DNA from: Clostridia bacterium
GTDB lineage: Bacteria; Bacillota; Clostridia; Oscillospirales; Acutalibacteraceae
Direction of reading: 5' to 3'
Assembly: GCA_900768035.1 (NCBI GenBank)
Contig: CAAGBH010000138.1
Location: 1 to 28,055 of the forward strand
DNA: 28,055 bases
The translations under genes and the position numbers were made by a program. Below the pieces are notes generated by a model. That model searched no databases, had not been told where the DNA came from, and saw only the letters and a list, made by a program, of their open reading frames with translations. This document shows, piece by piece, positions 1 to 6,979 of the stretch. The number at the start of each line of letters is the position of its first letter. Position 1 is the stretch's first letter.

Positions 1-218
1 ATCTTATCGATGCCATCCATGATTTGTGCCATGATTTCATCATTGATTTTTCTGCCATCATCATAGTACTTTGTGCAAGCCTCTGTAGAAACGGTGAAAC
101 CCTGAGGAACAGGAAGACCGATTTTGGTCATTTCTGCAAGGTTAGCACCCTTACCGCCGAGAAGTTCACGCATGCTTGCGTCGCCTTCAGAGAAAAGGTA
201 AACATACTTGTGACTCAT
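1..218 (-). CDS. ppdK: Pyruvate, phosphate dikinase (N-terminal part, cut by the contig end)
   Basis: The minus strand from 218 encodes 72 codons before the sequence ends. The protein begins MSHKYVYLFSEGDASMRELL and continues with GGKGANLAEM, LPVPQGFTVSTEAC and YYDDGRKI. These are hallmark N-terminal motifs of pyruvate phosphate dikinase, which interconverts pyruvate, ATP and phosphate with phosphoenolpyruvate, AMP and pyrophosphate in the cytosol. The GGKGANLAEM segment belongs to the nucleotide-binding domain. The start is supported by an AGGAGG ribosome binding site at 234-229, ten bases upstream. Full-length family members have close to 870-900 residues, so more than 90 percent lies outside this window. 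PEP synthase shares the fold, but the motif wording fits PPDK better. Confidence 0.93.
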   Translation of the reverse strand, partial: MSHKYVYLFSEGDASMRELLGGKGANLAEMTKIGLPVPQGFTVSTEACTKYYDDGRKINDEIMAQIMDGIDK

Positions 219-271
219 TATGAATCAACCTCCTAAAAAATCTATGGATTGCTCCACTATTAACAAATGTT

Positions 272-304
272 TACTTAAGTAATTTAAGTATCCAATTTAT
301 TATA
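272..304 (-). promoter_or_regulatory. Possible ppdK promoter and palindromic operator
   Basis: On the minus strand a perfect TATAAT lies at 304-299, upstream of ppdK. The matching -35 region is only weakly recognisable (TTTATT at 17-base spacing). Just downstream is the inverted repeat tacttaa (272-278) / ttaagta (284-290) with a 5-base spacer. It overlaps a perfect 12-base palindrome at 271-282. The position just after the likely transcription start would suit a repressor site. The regulator is unknown. Confidence 0.35.
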
Positions 305-425
305 ACAAAATTTTCTAAAAAAATAAAGTATTTTTTATTTTTTTTGCATTTTTGTTGAAAAAGTAATATTTATTTCTTGTTTTGCGTTTAACATTCTCTG
401 TTTTGTATAAAAGAAATATAATTTC

Positions 426-454
426 TTGCTTAAATATGTTGTGTGTGGTAGAAT
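426..454 (+). promoter_or_regulatory. SigA-type promoter of the DUF5058 / M20 operon
   Basis: TTGCTT (426-431), 17 bases, then TAGAAT (449-454). A TGG just before the -10 box fits an extended -10 element. It lies 32 bases upstream of the first gene of the operon. No other gene lies between, so it should drive all three genes. Confidence 0.65.
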
Positions 455-486
455 AAACTTAATATAATTTTGAAAGGAATTTTAAA

Positions 487-1221
487 ATGGAATTTAATGT
501 TAATCATCCGATTCTGTTTGTTATGGTGGCGGTTTTAATTGGTGTTGTGCTTGCGCAATCTATATATTTTTTAGTGCGTGCCTACCGTAGAGCGTTAGAA
601 ATCGGAATGGAAAAAAGCCGACTGAAAAAGACAATAACTTCGGCGGCATTATTTACAATCGCACCTGCGATTTCAATTCTTGTTGGAGTTGTGGCGCTTT
701 CGAAGTCACTTGGTATACCGCTTCCGTGGTTAAGGCTTTCTATAATCGGCTCGCTCTCTTATGAAACTATAGCCGCAGGAAACACCTTGAATGAGTTAGG
801 TGCGGAAATGGGTGAGCAGATAACATCTGCATCTGCATTTGTTACAGTTGCTGGGGTTATGACTTTAGGTATTATAATCGGTCTTTTCTTAACACCGCTT
901 TTGGCAAAGAAAATTCAAGGCGGTATGAAGAAGATTGAAAATATGGATAAAAAGTGGAGCGAAATTTTCTCAAATGCTATGTTTCTTGGAATGATTTCGG
1001 CATTTTTAGGTTATGTTTTCTGGGATTTTGGCAGTGTTTTTTCGGGAAAAGTTTCAGCACTTATTCCTGTGCTTGTGATGGCGGTTTCGGCACTGCTTAT
1101 GCTTATTTGCGGACTGCTAACAAAGGTTTTAAAACAGAGATGGATTACCGATTATGCTTTGCCGATTAGTCTTATTGGCGGTATGGCATCTGCAATACCG
1201 ATTACAAACTGGTTGTCTTAA
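487..1221 (+). CDS. DUF5058 family integral membrane protein
   Basis: A 244-residue, very hydrophobic protein with about six predicted membrane spans, roughly at residues 10-30, 47-72, 113-138, 163-185, 190-212 and 224-243. The sequence resembles DUF5058, an uncharacterised Firmicutes membrane family of about this length. A GAAAGGA ribosome binding site precedes the ATG. It is first in an operon with a second membrane protein (14 bases downstream) and an M20 peptidase. I infer that the two membrane proteins form a transporter for a peptide or acylated amino acid cleaved by the peptidase, but nothing in the sequence proves a substrate. Confidence 0.75.
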   Translation: MEFNVNHPILFVMVAVLIGVVLAQSIYFLVRAYRRALEIGMEKSRLKKTITSAALFTIAPAISILVGVVALSKSLGIPLPWLRLSIIGSLSYETIAAGNTLNELGAEMGEQITSASAFVTVAGVMTLGIIIGLFLTPLLAKKIQGGMKKIENMDKKWSEIFSNAMFLGMISAFLGYVFWDFGSVFSGKVSALIPVLVMAVSALLMLICGLLTKVLKQRWITDYALPISLIGGMASAIPITNWLS

Positions 1222-1235
1222 AGGAGGATGCTTTT

Positions 1236-1904
1236 ATGAAAAAAGAACTTACATATCTTGAAAGTGTCCACCGTGACGGACGAATTTGGGGATATACGCT
1301 TTTTGGTCTTGTTTTGGCATTTCCGTTAGTGCTTTGTCTTATTTTTAATGTGGTACCGCAGTGGTCGGCAATGGGCAGAGCAATTATATCTGTTTTGCCT
1401 ATGTATTGGGCGGTAGGTATAATTGAAATATTTACATATATACCAATGCTTGGAGCAGGCGGTGCTTATTTGTCGTTTGTGACGGGTAATATTTCAAATT
1501 TAAAACTTCCCTGTGCCTTAGATGCAATGGAAAAAGCGAACGTCAAGGCTAATTCCGAAGAGGGCGAAATTATTTCAACAATCGCTATAGCGGTGTCAAG
1601 TATTGTGACCACATTTGTTATAATCATTGGTGTAATTCTGATACAGGTTTCAAGTCTTGGAACATTGCTTGAATCAGAGATTTTGAAACCCGCTTTCGAT
1701 CAACTTTTGCCCGCTTTGTTCGGCGGTTTGGCTGTTGTTTTTGTTTCTAAAAACTTTAAACTTGCGATAGCGCCGTTGTTATTAATGTTGGCCTTGTTTA
1801 TCTTTACTCCGCTCACAAGCAGTGAAGTGGGAATTATGGCGCCTGTCGGTGTTATATTCACACTTATAGTTGCAAGGATTTTGTATAAAAAGGGTGTAAT
1901 TTAA
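1236..1904 (+). CDS. Hypothetical integral membrane protein, partner of the DUF5058 protein
   Basis: A 222-residue protein with about six hydrophobic segments, roughly at residues 19-40, 47-80, 115-137, 157-172, 178-192 and 200-217. A polar stretch at about 95-112 (DAMEKANVKANSEEGE) lies between two spans. I do not recognise a named domain. The ATG follows an ideal AAGGAGG at 1221-1227 that touches the stop of the upstream gene. Its own stop overlaps the start of the peptidase gene by one base (TAATG), so the three products are probably translationally coupled. The pairing of two similar-sized membrane proteins suggests a hetero-oligomeric permease, which is inference. Confidence 0.6.
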   Translation: MKKELTYLESVHRDGRIWGYTLFGLVLAFPLVLCLIFNVVPQWSAMGRAIISVLPMYWAVGIIEIFTYIPMLGAGGAYLSFVTGNISNLKLPCALDAMEKANVKANSEEGEIISTIAIAVSSIVTTFVIIIGVILIQVSSLGTLLESEILKPAFDQLLPALFGGLAVVFVSKNFKLAIAPLLLMLALFIFTPLTSSEVGIMAPVGVIFTLIVARILYKKGVI

Positions 1905-3334
1905 TGATATTTGTTATACTTGGTTTGGTTTTAGCTTTTTTTGGTGTGTTGCTTTTTAGAACATATAAATTCACACCAAAAGAAAATGCACAGATTATTG
2001 AGGAAGAAATAGATTTTAATAAGGAAAAAGCGGTTGAAAATCTGCAAAAACTGGTGCGTTTTAAAACTGTGTCTTACAGAGATTCTTATATGGAAGACGA
2101 TACTCAGTTTGACGGCTTCGTTAAGGCACTTCCTAAACTTTATCCCAATGTTTTTAAAAACTGTAAAATGAAAAAACTAAAGGACAGGGCGCTGCTTATT
2201 CGTTGGGAAGGTAAAAAAAGTGAGTTTCCGTCAGTTATGATGGCGCATTATGATGTTGTGCCTGTAAATGAGGAAATGTGGGAGAAAGACCCCTTTGAAG
2301 CAATACTTGAAGACGGTGTTTTATGGGGCAGAGGCACGCTTGACACCAAGGCTACCGTAAACGGAATTTTATCGGCGGCGGAAAAGTTGATAGCGGACGG
2401 TTTTGTGCCTGAACATGATATATATTTTGCCTTTTCGGGCGGTGAAGAAATTAACGGAAAAGGTGCAGTTAATATTGTTGACTTTTTCGAGAAAAACAAT
2501 ATTGAATTAGGTCTTGTTGTTGACGAAGGCGGTGCAGTTGTTGAAGGAGTTTTTCCGGGTGTTTCAGCACCTTGCGGACTTATTGGCATTGCTGAAAAGG
2601 GAATGCTTGATGTTAAGTATACCTGCCGTTCACAAGGCGGTCACGCATCAGCGCCCAAACCAAATTCACCCGTTGTATCTCTTGCAGAAGCCTGCCAGAA
2701 GATTGAAGAGCGTCCGTTTAAGATGCACTTAACTGAGCCTGTTGTTAAAATGTTTGATACTTTAGGAAGACACTCTAATTTCCTTTACAGAATGATTTTT
2801 GCTAATCTGTGGTGTTTTGCGCCTGTGCTCGACTTACTGTGCAAAATACAGGGCGGGGAACTTAACGCTCTTATGAGAACTACCGTGGCGTTTACTCAAA
2901 TGCAGGGAAGTAAGGCTTCTAATGTTATACCGCCAGAGGCATCTTTGGTTTCAAATATTCGTCTTAATCCGCAGGATAATATGGAAAGTGCAGTAGAGTA
3001 TTTAAAGAAGACGGTTGATAATGAAAATATTGAAATTACTGCTTTGCACGGCATGAACCCAAGCAGAATATCGGTTACTGACTGTGAGGCTTGGGACAAG
3101 GTGGCTTGTGCGGTGGCATCTACTTGGAAAGGTGCTATTGTGTCGCCTTATCTTATGGTGCAGTGTTCTGATTCCCGTCATTACGGAAGAATTTCGGACA
3201 AGGTTTACCGCTTTTCTGCAATGGATTTAACAAGTGAAGAGCGTGCCACAATTCACGGAAATAATGAGAAAATCAGGGTTGAGACCATTCATAAAGCGGT
3301 TGAGTTTTATATAAGACTTATGAAACAATGTTAA
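1904..3334 (+). CDS. M20 family metallopeptidase, membrane-anchored (PM20D1/carboxypeptidase S-like)
   Basis: A 476-residue zinc hydrolase. The first 20 or so residues form one membrane span, giving a likely membrane-anchored enzyme. The dinuclear metal-site motifs follow in M20 order: AHYDVVP, GRGTLDTK, GGEE (general base Glu), VDEGG, then the dimerisation-lid motif GGHASAP and a C-terminal SRHYG that supplies the last histidine ligand. All expected ligands are present. Family members cleave dipeptides or N-acyl amino acids; the long N-terminal linker and the DSRHYG ending resemble the PM20D1/CPS branch. It is the last gene of the operon with two membrane proteins, which suggests uptake coupled to hydrolysis. 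The exact substrate cannot be read from the sequence. Confidence 0.87.
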   Translation: MIFVILGLVLAFFGVLLFRTYKFTPKENAQIIEEEIDFNKEKAVENLQKLVRFKTVSYRDSYMEDDTQFDGFVKALPKLYPNVFKNCKMKKLKDRALLIRWEGKKSEFPSVMMAHYDVVPVNEEMWEKDPFEAILEDGVLWGRGTLDTKATVNGILSAAEKLIADGFVPEHDIYFAFSGGEEINGKGAVNIVDFFEKNNIELGLVVDEGGAVVEGVFPGVSAPCGLIGIAEKGMLDVKYTCRSQGGHASAPKPNSPVVSLAEACQKIEERPFKMHLTEPVVKMFDTLGRHSNFLYRMIFANLWCFAPVLDLLCKIQGGELNALMRTTVAFTQMQGSKASNVIPPEASLVSNIRLNPQDNMESAVEYLKKTVDNENIEITALHGMNPSRISVTDCEAWDKVACAVASTWKGAIVSPYLMVQCSDSRHYGRISDKVYRFSAMDLTSEERATIHGNNEKIRVETIHKAVEFYIRLMKQC

Positions 3335-3344
3335 AAAAGACGAT

Positions 3345-3377
3345 GCGTAGGCGTAGTGTTCTGAAGGGCACTACGCC
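3345..3377 (+). terminator. Hairpin after the M20 operon, possible terminator
   Basis: A perfect 9-base stem, ggcgtagtg (3350-3358) with cactacgcc (3369-3377), has a 10-base loop. It starts 15 bases after the peptidase stop and is followed by agttttatt, a weak T-tract. It is also the first stem of the multi-hairpin region. The left arm overlaps a tandem gcgtag duplication at 3345-3356. Confidence 0.45.
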
Positions 3378-3379
3378 AG

Positions 3380-3550
3380 TTTTATTCGCCAAAGGCGAGT
3401 TATATTGCTTCGCAGTTATATTCGGCTTTCGCCGAGTGATATTGCCTTCGGCAGTTTAAGGGCGAATAAAATATCACTAAAAACGCAGGTTTTAATATCA
3501 CTTTTGATTTATCAAAAATATCACTGTGAGACTTGTCTCACGATATCACT
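3380..3550. repeat. Multi-hairpin repeat element with ATATCACT spacers
   Basis: A perfect 11-base outer stem, ttttattcgcc (3380-3390) with ggcgaataaaa (3461-3471), encloses small stems: tgc-ttc-gca near 3406-3414, tcggc-tttc-gccga (3422-3435) and tgcc-ttc-ggca (3443-3453). To the right are two 7-base stems with 2-base loops: ttttgat/atcaaaa (3502-3517) and gtgagac/gtctcac (3526-3541). ATATCACT occurs four times (3471, 3495, 3518, 3543), spaced 23-25 bases. The reverse form AGTGATAT, or AGTTATAT, occurs at 3398, 3414 and 3435. There is no reading frame here. It ends at the -35 box of the next gene. It resembles the dispersed structured non-coding repeats of Clostridia genomes. Confidence 0.7.
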
Positions 3551-3578
3551 TGAAAATTAAATTAAAATTTTATATAAT
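3550..3578 (+). promoter_or_regulatory. SigA-type promoter of the DUF4375 gene
   Basis: TTGAAA (3550-3555), 17 bases, TATAAT (3573-3578): a near-consensus promoter 18 bases upstream of the start codon at 3597. The last ATATCACT copy of the repeat element shares its final base with the -35 box. Confidence 0.7.
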
Positions 3579-3596
3579 AAACTTAGAGGTGATTTT

Positions 3597-4001
3597 ATGG
3601 GTTTGTTTGATATCTTTAAGAAAAAGAAGGTTGAGTTGACCGAAGAACAATTAAAATGGAATAAAATGTGGGAGCAGTGGACTGAGGAAAAGGTGGCTTC
3701 CCCATATGCAGAGCTTATGACATACCAAAGTGAAATCAACAATGGCGGACATGACCAATATTTCACCAATGTTGAAAATATAGGTGATTTAAACAAAGAA
3801 ATTTCCGCCTTGGAACAAATCTTGCCAGCAGAACTGAAAGACAATCTAAATAAGGCTTATAAAGCTTATTTGATATTAGAGAAAAAAGATGAGGATGAAG
3901 AAGCGGAAGAAGTTTTAGAACAGTGCGATGATGTATTCTATGAAAATGAGGAAGAAATTAATCGTTTGCTTGAAGAATATGCTTGTAAAATAGAACTGTG
4001 A
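3597..4001 (+). CDS. DUF4375 (DMP19-like) domain protein
   Basis: A 134-residue acidic, soluble protein. It opens with a short basic segment (MGLFDIFKKKK) and carries the core YQSEINNGGHDQYFTN near residues 42-57, which matches the E(V/I)xNGGFxQYF signature of DUF4375. The C-terminal third is rich in Glu and Asp and looks helical. Family members are widespread but have no established biochemical role, and several occur as immunity-like or regulatory proteins. An AGAGGTGA ribosome binding site precedes the ATG. It is a single-gene unit with its own strong promoter and a terminator downstream. Confidence 0.7.
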   Translation: MGLFDIFKKKKVELTEEQLKWNKMWEQWTEEKVASPYAELMTYQSEINNGGHDQYFTNVENIGDLNKEISALEQILPAELKDNLNKAYKAYLILEKKDEDEEAEEVLEQCDDVFYENEEEINRLLEEYACKIEL

Positions 4002-4106
4002 TTTAATCCGCTGTTCACTTAGCAAGGTTAAGGGTTTTAGGTTCTCCTAAAGCGTGGAAAATGTGACGTACATTTTTCCTGCTTGTCAAGGTATAAGACA
4101 AAAATT

Positions 4107-4137
4107 AAAGGATGTGCAAATTCTGCACATCCTTTTT
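4107..4137. terminator. Bidirectional Rho-independent terminator
   Basis: A 12-base perfect stem, aaaggatgtgca (4107-4118) with tgcacatccttt (4124-4135), a 5-base loop and a T-run on the plus side. On the minus side the stem is followed by aattttt. It sits between the convergent DUF4375 gene and the Cys4 small protein gene. The 100 bases before it contain weaker hairpins at 4036-4051 and 4056-4079. Confidence 0.85.
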
Positions 4138-4145
4138 ACTATCTC

Positions 4146-4361
4146 TTATAGCAAAAAATCTACGGGATTGAAATTATCTCCTATTTTTTGTTTTTGCGGT
4201 ATTCGTTTAAGTGGGTCATATTTATAACTTCTGCAAGAATCACGAAAATCTGTAACGCCGTGTTTTTTGCAGATGATTTCTTTTGTAAACTCCAAGTAAT
4301 TGCTGTGGACACAGTATTCACAAGAACGTGGCAGATTTTTATTAAAAACGGATTTTCCCAT
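4146..4361 (-). CDS. Small four-cysteine protein, putative zinc-binding
   Basis: A 71-residue protein with cysteines at 14, 17, 31 and 43 in the pattern CEYC...ICKKHG...DSCRSYKYDPLKR. The CxxC pair and two later single cysteines look like a structural zinc or iron-sulfur site. The KYDPLKRxP tail after the last cysteine recalls short conserved hypothetical proteins I associate with Oscillospirales; this is from memory, not a search. A GGGAGTG ribosome binding site supports the start. It begins 22 bases after the ylbJ stop on the same strand, so the two genes probably form one transcript. No function is known. Confidence 0.65.
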   Translation of the reverse strand: MGKSVFNKNLPRSCEYCVHSNYLEFTKEIICKKHGVTDFRDSCRSYKYDPLKRIPQKQKIGDNFNPVDFLL

Positions 4362-4383
4362 ATTTACACTCCCTTTATTTTAA

Positions 4384-5418
4384 TTATACCAAATCTTCAA
4401 GCAAATTACCAGTATATTTTTTTGAATATAGAGAAATTACAAGGATTATGCCCATTGTAATCATAGAAACGGCGACGGCAAGGTTGTTTTGAAAGGGTAG
4501 AAATGTAACAGTATGGACATTTGAAATAGCAGGTAATGTTATGCCGAAAACTTTGAGCAAAAAGTATGTAAAAACAACGCTTAAAAAGCCGTGTATTATG
4601 CGTGAAATAATAAATATTGGATAATTGATTTTTATTTTTGCGCTGACAGATAATACCTGACACCATATGCATATCCCACCAAAGCCTAAAAGAAAAGAAA
4701 TAACCAAGATATTTCGGTTTAAATTTATAGCATTTGTCACTTCAAGAATTAGGGCGAGCCATTTTAAAAACGGAAATTTTGCAGAATAGAAATTAAGGTA
4801 ATTTATTATTACAGAAAACAAAATCACGAAACTGCAAATGTTAAGTGTGACAGTTGCGCTTTGAGAGGTGGATAAAACGAAATTGTCAACCGCATTTAGT
4901 TTTGAAGGTGTTTTCTTACTTGATTGGCAGTTTTTATTTCTAAAAATAAGACTTAGTATAAACGAGGAAAGAATATGCGAAAAGAATAGAATATACCCGA
5001 TTTTTTTAGAGCCGAATTTACCGAGCCCTACCGCTAAAATGATGAAAGCGGGACCTGCATTAACGCAAAAATTAAGCATTCGGCTTTTGGTTTTATCGTC
5101 TGCTTTGGTTTCGTTTAGAATCTTAGCGCCAAGCGGATAACCGCCGATAAGCGAGAGCAAAAAAATCATAAACATCTGGGAAGTGAGTCCCCATATTTTA
5201 AGGGTGAATTTATCTAAAAAACCGAAAATATCTAAAATTCCCGATTTTAATATAAACATCACACACACCGTAAACGGAAACAAGGACGGAATGATAATCT
5301 TTCCGCATAAAACTATCCCTTTTACCGCACCCTCAGTGCATAATGACGGGTTTGTGATTATTAATAAACCAAGCATTAATATCCCTGAAATACCGCATAA
5401 AAAGATTCCTTTTTTCAT
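4384..5418 (-). CDS. ylbJ: Sporulation integral membrane protein YlbJ
   Basis: A 344-residue polytopic membrane protein with about eight hydrophobic spans. Family-typical motifs are IIPSLFPFTVCVMF (residues about 42-55), SLIGGYPLGAKIL (about 89-101), CVNAGPAFI (about 118-126) and a late LGFGGICIWCQV. YlbJ belongs to the nucleoside-recognition (Gate-domain) membrane superfamily and is needed for heat-resistant spores in Bacillus subtilis, where it is expressed in the mother cell. An AGGTGAT ribosome binding site lies before the ATG. It is divergent from yqfC with only about 60 bases between them, which suggests coordinated sporulation expression. The length is normal for the family. Confidence 0.88.
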   Translation of the reverse strand: MKKGIFLCGISGILMLGLLIITNPSLCTEGAVKGIVLCGKIIIPSLFPFTVCVMFILKSGILDIFGFLDKFTLKIWGLTSQMFMIFLLSLIGGYPLGAKILNETKADDKTKSRMLNFCVNAGPAFIILAVGLGKFGSKKIGYILFFSHILSSFILSLIFRNKNCQSSKKTPSKLNAVDNFVLSTSQSATVTLNICSFVILFSVIINYLNFYSAKFPFLKWLALILEVTNAINLNRNILVISFLLGFGGICIWCQVLSVSAKIKINYPIFIISRIIHGFLSVVFTYFLLKVFGITLPAISNVHTVTFLPFQNNLAVAVSMITMGIILVISLYSKKYTGNLLEDLV

Positions 5419-5481
5419 ACTATCACCTATGAATTATTTTATAAATATTTTCATAGCATTATTACAGGGGAGTTGTGTAAT
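5419..5481. promoter_or_regulatory. Divergent sporulation promoter region between ylbJ and yqfC
   Basis: This 63-base gap must hold the start regions of two divergent sporulation genes. On the plus strand, CATAGCAT at 5452-5459 resembles a SigE -10 box, with a poor AT-rich -35 candidate at 5431-5437. On the minus strand, AAATATT near 5450-5444 and CATAGG near 5431-5426 form a similar but short-spaced pair. Homologues of these genes are SigE-controlled in Bacillus. The match here is weak. Confidence 0.3.
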
Positions 5482-5781
5482 TTGGGTAAGAAACTGAAGA
5501 TAGAAAAAAACAAGAAAAAGGAAAAATGGAATGTTTTTAATGTGGCTTCGCCTGTTTTGGATAGCGACTTGTTAAAAGGAGCGCACATAGAACTTTTTTA
5601 TAACAATCAAGCAATAATTGACGGTTGTTTAGGTGTTTACGAATACAACGACAGTTATCTGAAACTGAAACTTCAAAACGGTGCGCTCATATTAAGCGGT
5701 AAAGATTTTGATATTGTCACTTTTGAGGAAAAAATGATAACTGTTAAAGGAAAAATTGAAACTTTAGAGTTTTGTGTGTAG
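5482..5781 (+). CDS. yqfC: Sporulation protein YqfC
   Basis: A 99-residue protein of the YabP/YqfC family. It shows the expected features: a conserved AHIELFYNNQAIIDGCLGVYEYNDSYLKLKLQNGALILSG region split over two short beta-rich halves, and a final VKGKIETLEF. YqfC is a mother-cell sporulation protein that works with YqfD at the engulfing membrane. I chose the TTG at 5482 because GGGGAG at 5467-5472 lies nine bases upstream. An in-frame TTG at 5473 would sit directly on that site. The basic N-terminus (MGKKLKIEKNKKKEK) is unusual but harmless. yqfD follows after eight bases. Confidence 0.87.
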   Translation: MGKKLKIEKNKKKEKWNVFNVASPVLDSDLLKGAHIELFYNNQAIIDGCLGVYEYNDSYLKLKLQNGALILSGKDFDIVTFEEKMITVKGKIETLEFCV

Positions 5782-5789
5782 GTGTAAGT

Positions 5790-6938
5790 ATGCTATTTTT
5801 ATATAGATTTTTTTGCGGTGTGTTGGAACTTGAATTTTTCGGAGTTTATCCCGAAAAGGTGCTGACACTTTGTGCTAAGAACAGAATAACGCTGTGGTCG
5901 GGACAGTATAAAAACCGAAAAATCAGATGTTTTATTACGGTTAAAGATTTTTTGAAATTGCCTAAAATATTGCGCGGGAGCGGTATAAGAGTACATATTA
6001 TAAGAAAAAGAGGTTTTCCTTTTTTTATCAAAAAATATAAGTCGAGATTTGGGATTATTGCAGGGTTTATATTGATGTTTGCTTTTTTGCAGATTATGTC
6101 GGGTTATATATGGATAATTGATGTTGTGGGTAATGATAAATTAAGTGAGCAAAGCATCATATCCGCCTGTGAGGAAATAGGGATAAAAGTCGGCACTAAG
6201 TGGTCAAAGATTGACACTAAAAATGATGCCCAAAATCTGCTTTTAAAGGTCGATTCGCTTGCTTGGGGGAGCCTTAATATAGAAGGGTGCAAACTGACGA
6301 TTAATGTTAGCGAAATAACCGAAAAAAAGCAAGATAATTCAGTTGCCACCAACCTTAAAGCATCGGCAGACGGGATAATAACTCATATTGATGTCACTTC
6401 GGGGAACTGTATTGTCAAGGTGGGTGAACCCGTTTTCAAGGGCGATGTTCTGGTATCGGGGATAATAGAAAACTTAAGCGGTACCAAGTTTGTTCATTCT
6501 GCTGGAACTGTAATAGCACAAACAAATGAGGAAGTGACTTTGAGTGGGGAGTATATTGAAAAAATAAGGATACCGTCGGGAAAGGTTAAGACTAAAACTG
6601 TTTTAGAATTTTTTGGTATTAAAGTTCCGCTTTATATTGGAAAGGAAAAAGGTTGTTTTAAAACCGAAAAGAAAACAAAAGTGCTAAAACTTTTTTCTCA
6701 GAATTTGCCTATAAAACTACATAAAAAAAGATTTGTTTTTGAGGATGAAATTGAGAGTAAACGAAGTTTTGAACAAATCTGCGCCGACCTTGAAAATCAA
6801 CTTGAAGAAAAATATAAAAATGCGGTAAAAGAGAAAAATTTTATTAAAACAGATAAGGGTGTTACTCTTAATGCAGTAATAAGTGAAAAAAAGAATATAG
6901 CAATAAGCGAAAATATTATATTTAATATTGGAAATTGA
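5790..6938 (+). CDS. yqfD: Sporulation protein YqfD
   Basis: A 382-residue protein. The N-terminal cytoplasmic part runs to about residue 85, a single membrane span follows (about 86-108, FGIIAGFILMFAFLQIMSGYIW), then a large extracytoplasmic domain. The segment VVGNDKLSEQSIISACEEIGIKVG resembles a POTRA/FtsQ-like module. ADGIITHIDVTSGNCIVKVGEPVFKGDVLVSG is a lipoyl/barrel-sandwich-like motif typical of YqfD. The ATG at 5790 has AGGTG at 5780-5784; a longer TTG-start form from 5772 is less likely. The family is conserved in endospore formers next to phoH, as here. Confidence 0.88.
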   Translation: MLFLYRFFCGVLELEFFGVYPEKVLTLCAKNRITLWSGQYKNRKIRCFITVKDFLKLPKILRGSGIRVHIIRKRGFPFFIKKYKSRFGIIAGFILMFAFLQIMSGYIWIIDVVGNDKLSEQSIISACEEIGIKVGTKWSKIDTKNDAQNLLLKVDSLAWGSLNIEGCKLTINVSEITEKKQDNSVATNLKASADGIITHIDVTSGNCIVKVGEPVFKGDVLVSGIIENLSGTKFVHSAGTVIAQTNEEVTLSGEYIEKIRIPSGKVKTKTVLEFFGIKVPLYIGKEKGCFKTEKKTKVLKLFSQNLPIKLHKKRFVFEDEIESKRSFEQICADLENQLEEKYKNAVKEKNFIKTDKGVTLNAVISEKKNIAISENIIFNIGN

Positions 6939-6956
6939 AGAAAAATGTGGTATAAT
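6928..6956 (+). promoter_or_regulatory. SigA-type promoter of the phoH-ybeY-era-recO-mutS2 operon
   Basis: TTGGAA (6928-6933), 17 bases, TATAAT (6951-6956), with TGG before the -10 box giving an extended -10. The -35 lies inside the last codons of yqfD. It would let the housekeeping genes be expressed independently of the sporulation pair upstream. Confidence 0.75.
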
Positions 6957-6979
6957 AACTTGTAAACAGGAGGGATAGG

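Noticed and set aside
24..236. Plus-strand open frame over the ppdK start
   Set aside because: The minus strand encodes clear PPDK motifs with a perfect ribosome binding site, so the plus frame is a shadow.
2248..2589. Long open frame on the strand opposite the M20 peptidase gene
   Set aside because: Low-complexity Ser/Pro/Thr-rich translation, no ribosome binding site, and it lies wholly inside a well-supported gene. The same holds for the other antisense frames over mutS2, glf and the glycosyltransferase.
3471..3550. Regularly spaced ATATCACT copies as a CRISPR array
   Set aside because: The repeat is only 8 bases, the segments between copies are themselves hairpins, the orientation flips in the left half, and no cas genes are present.
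5473..5481. Upstream TTG start for yqfC
   Set aside because: It would sit directly against the GGGGAG ribosome binding site. The TTG at 5482 has proper spacing.
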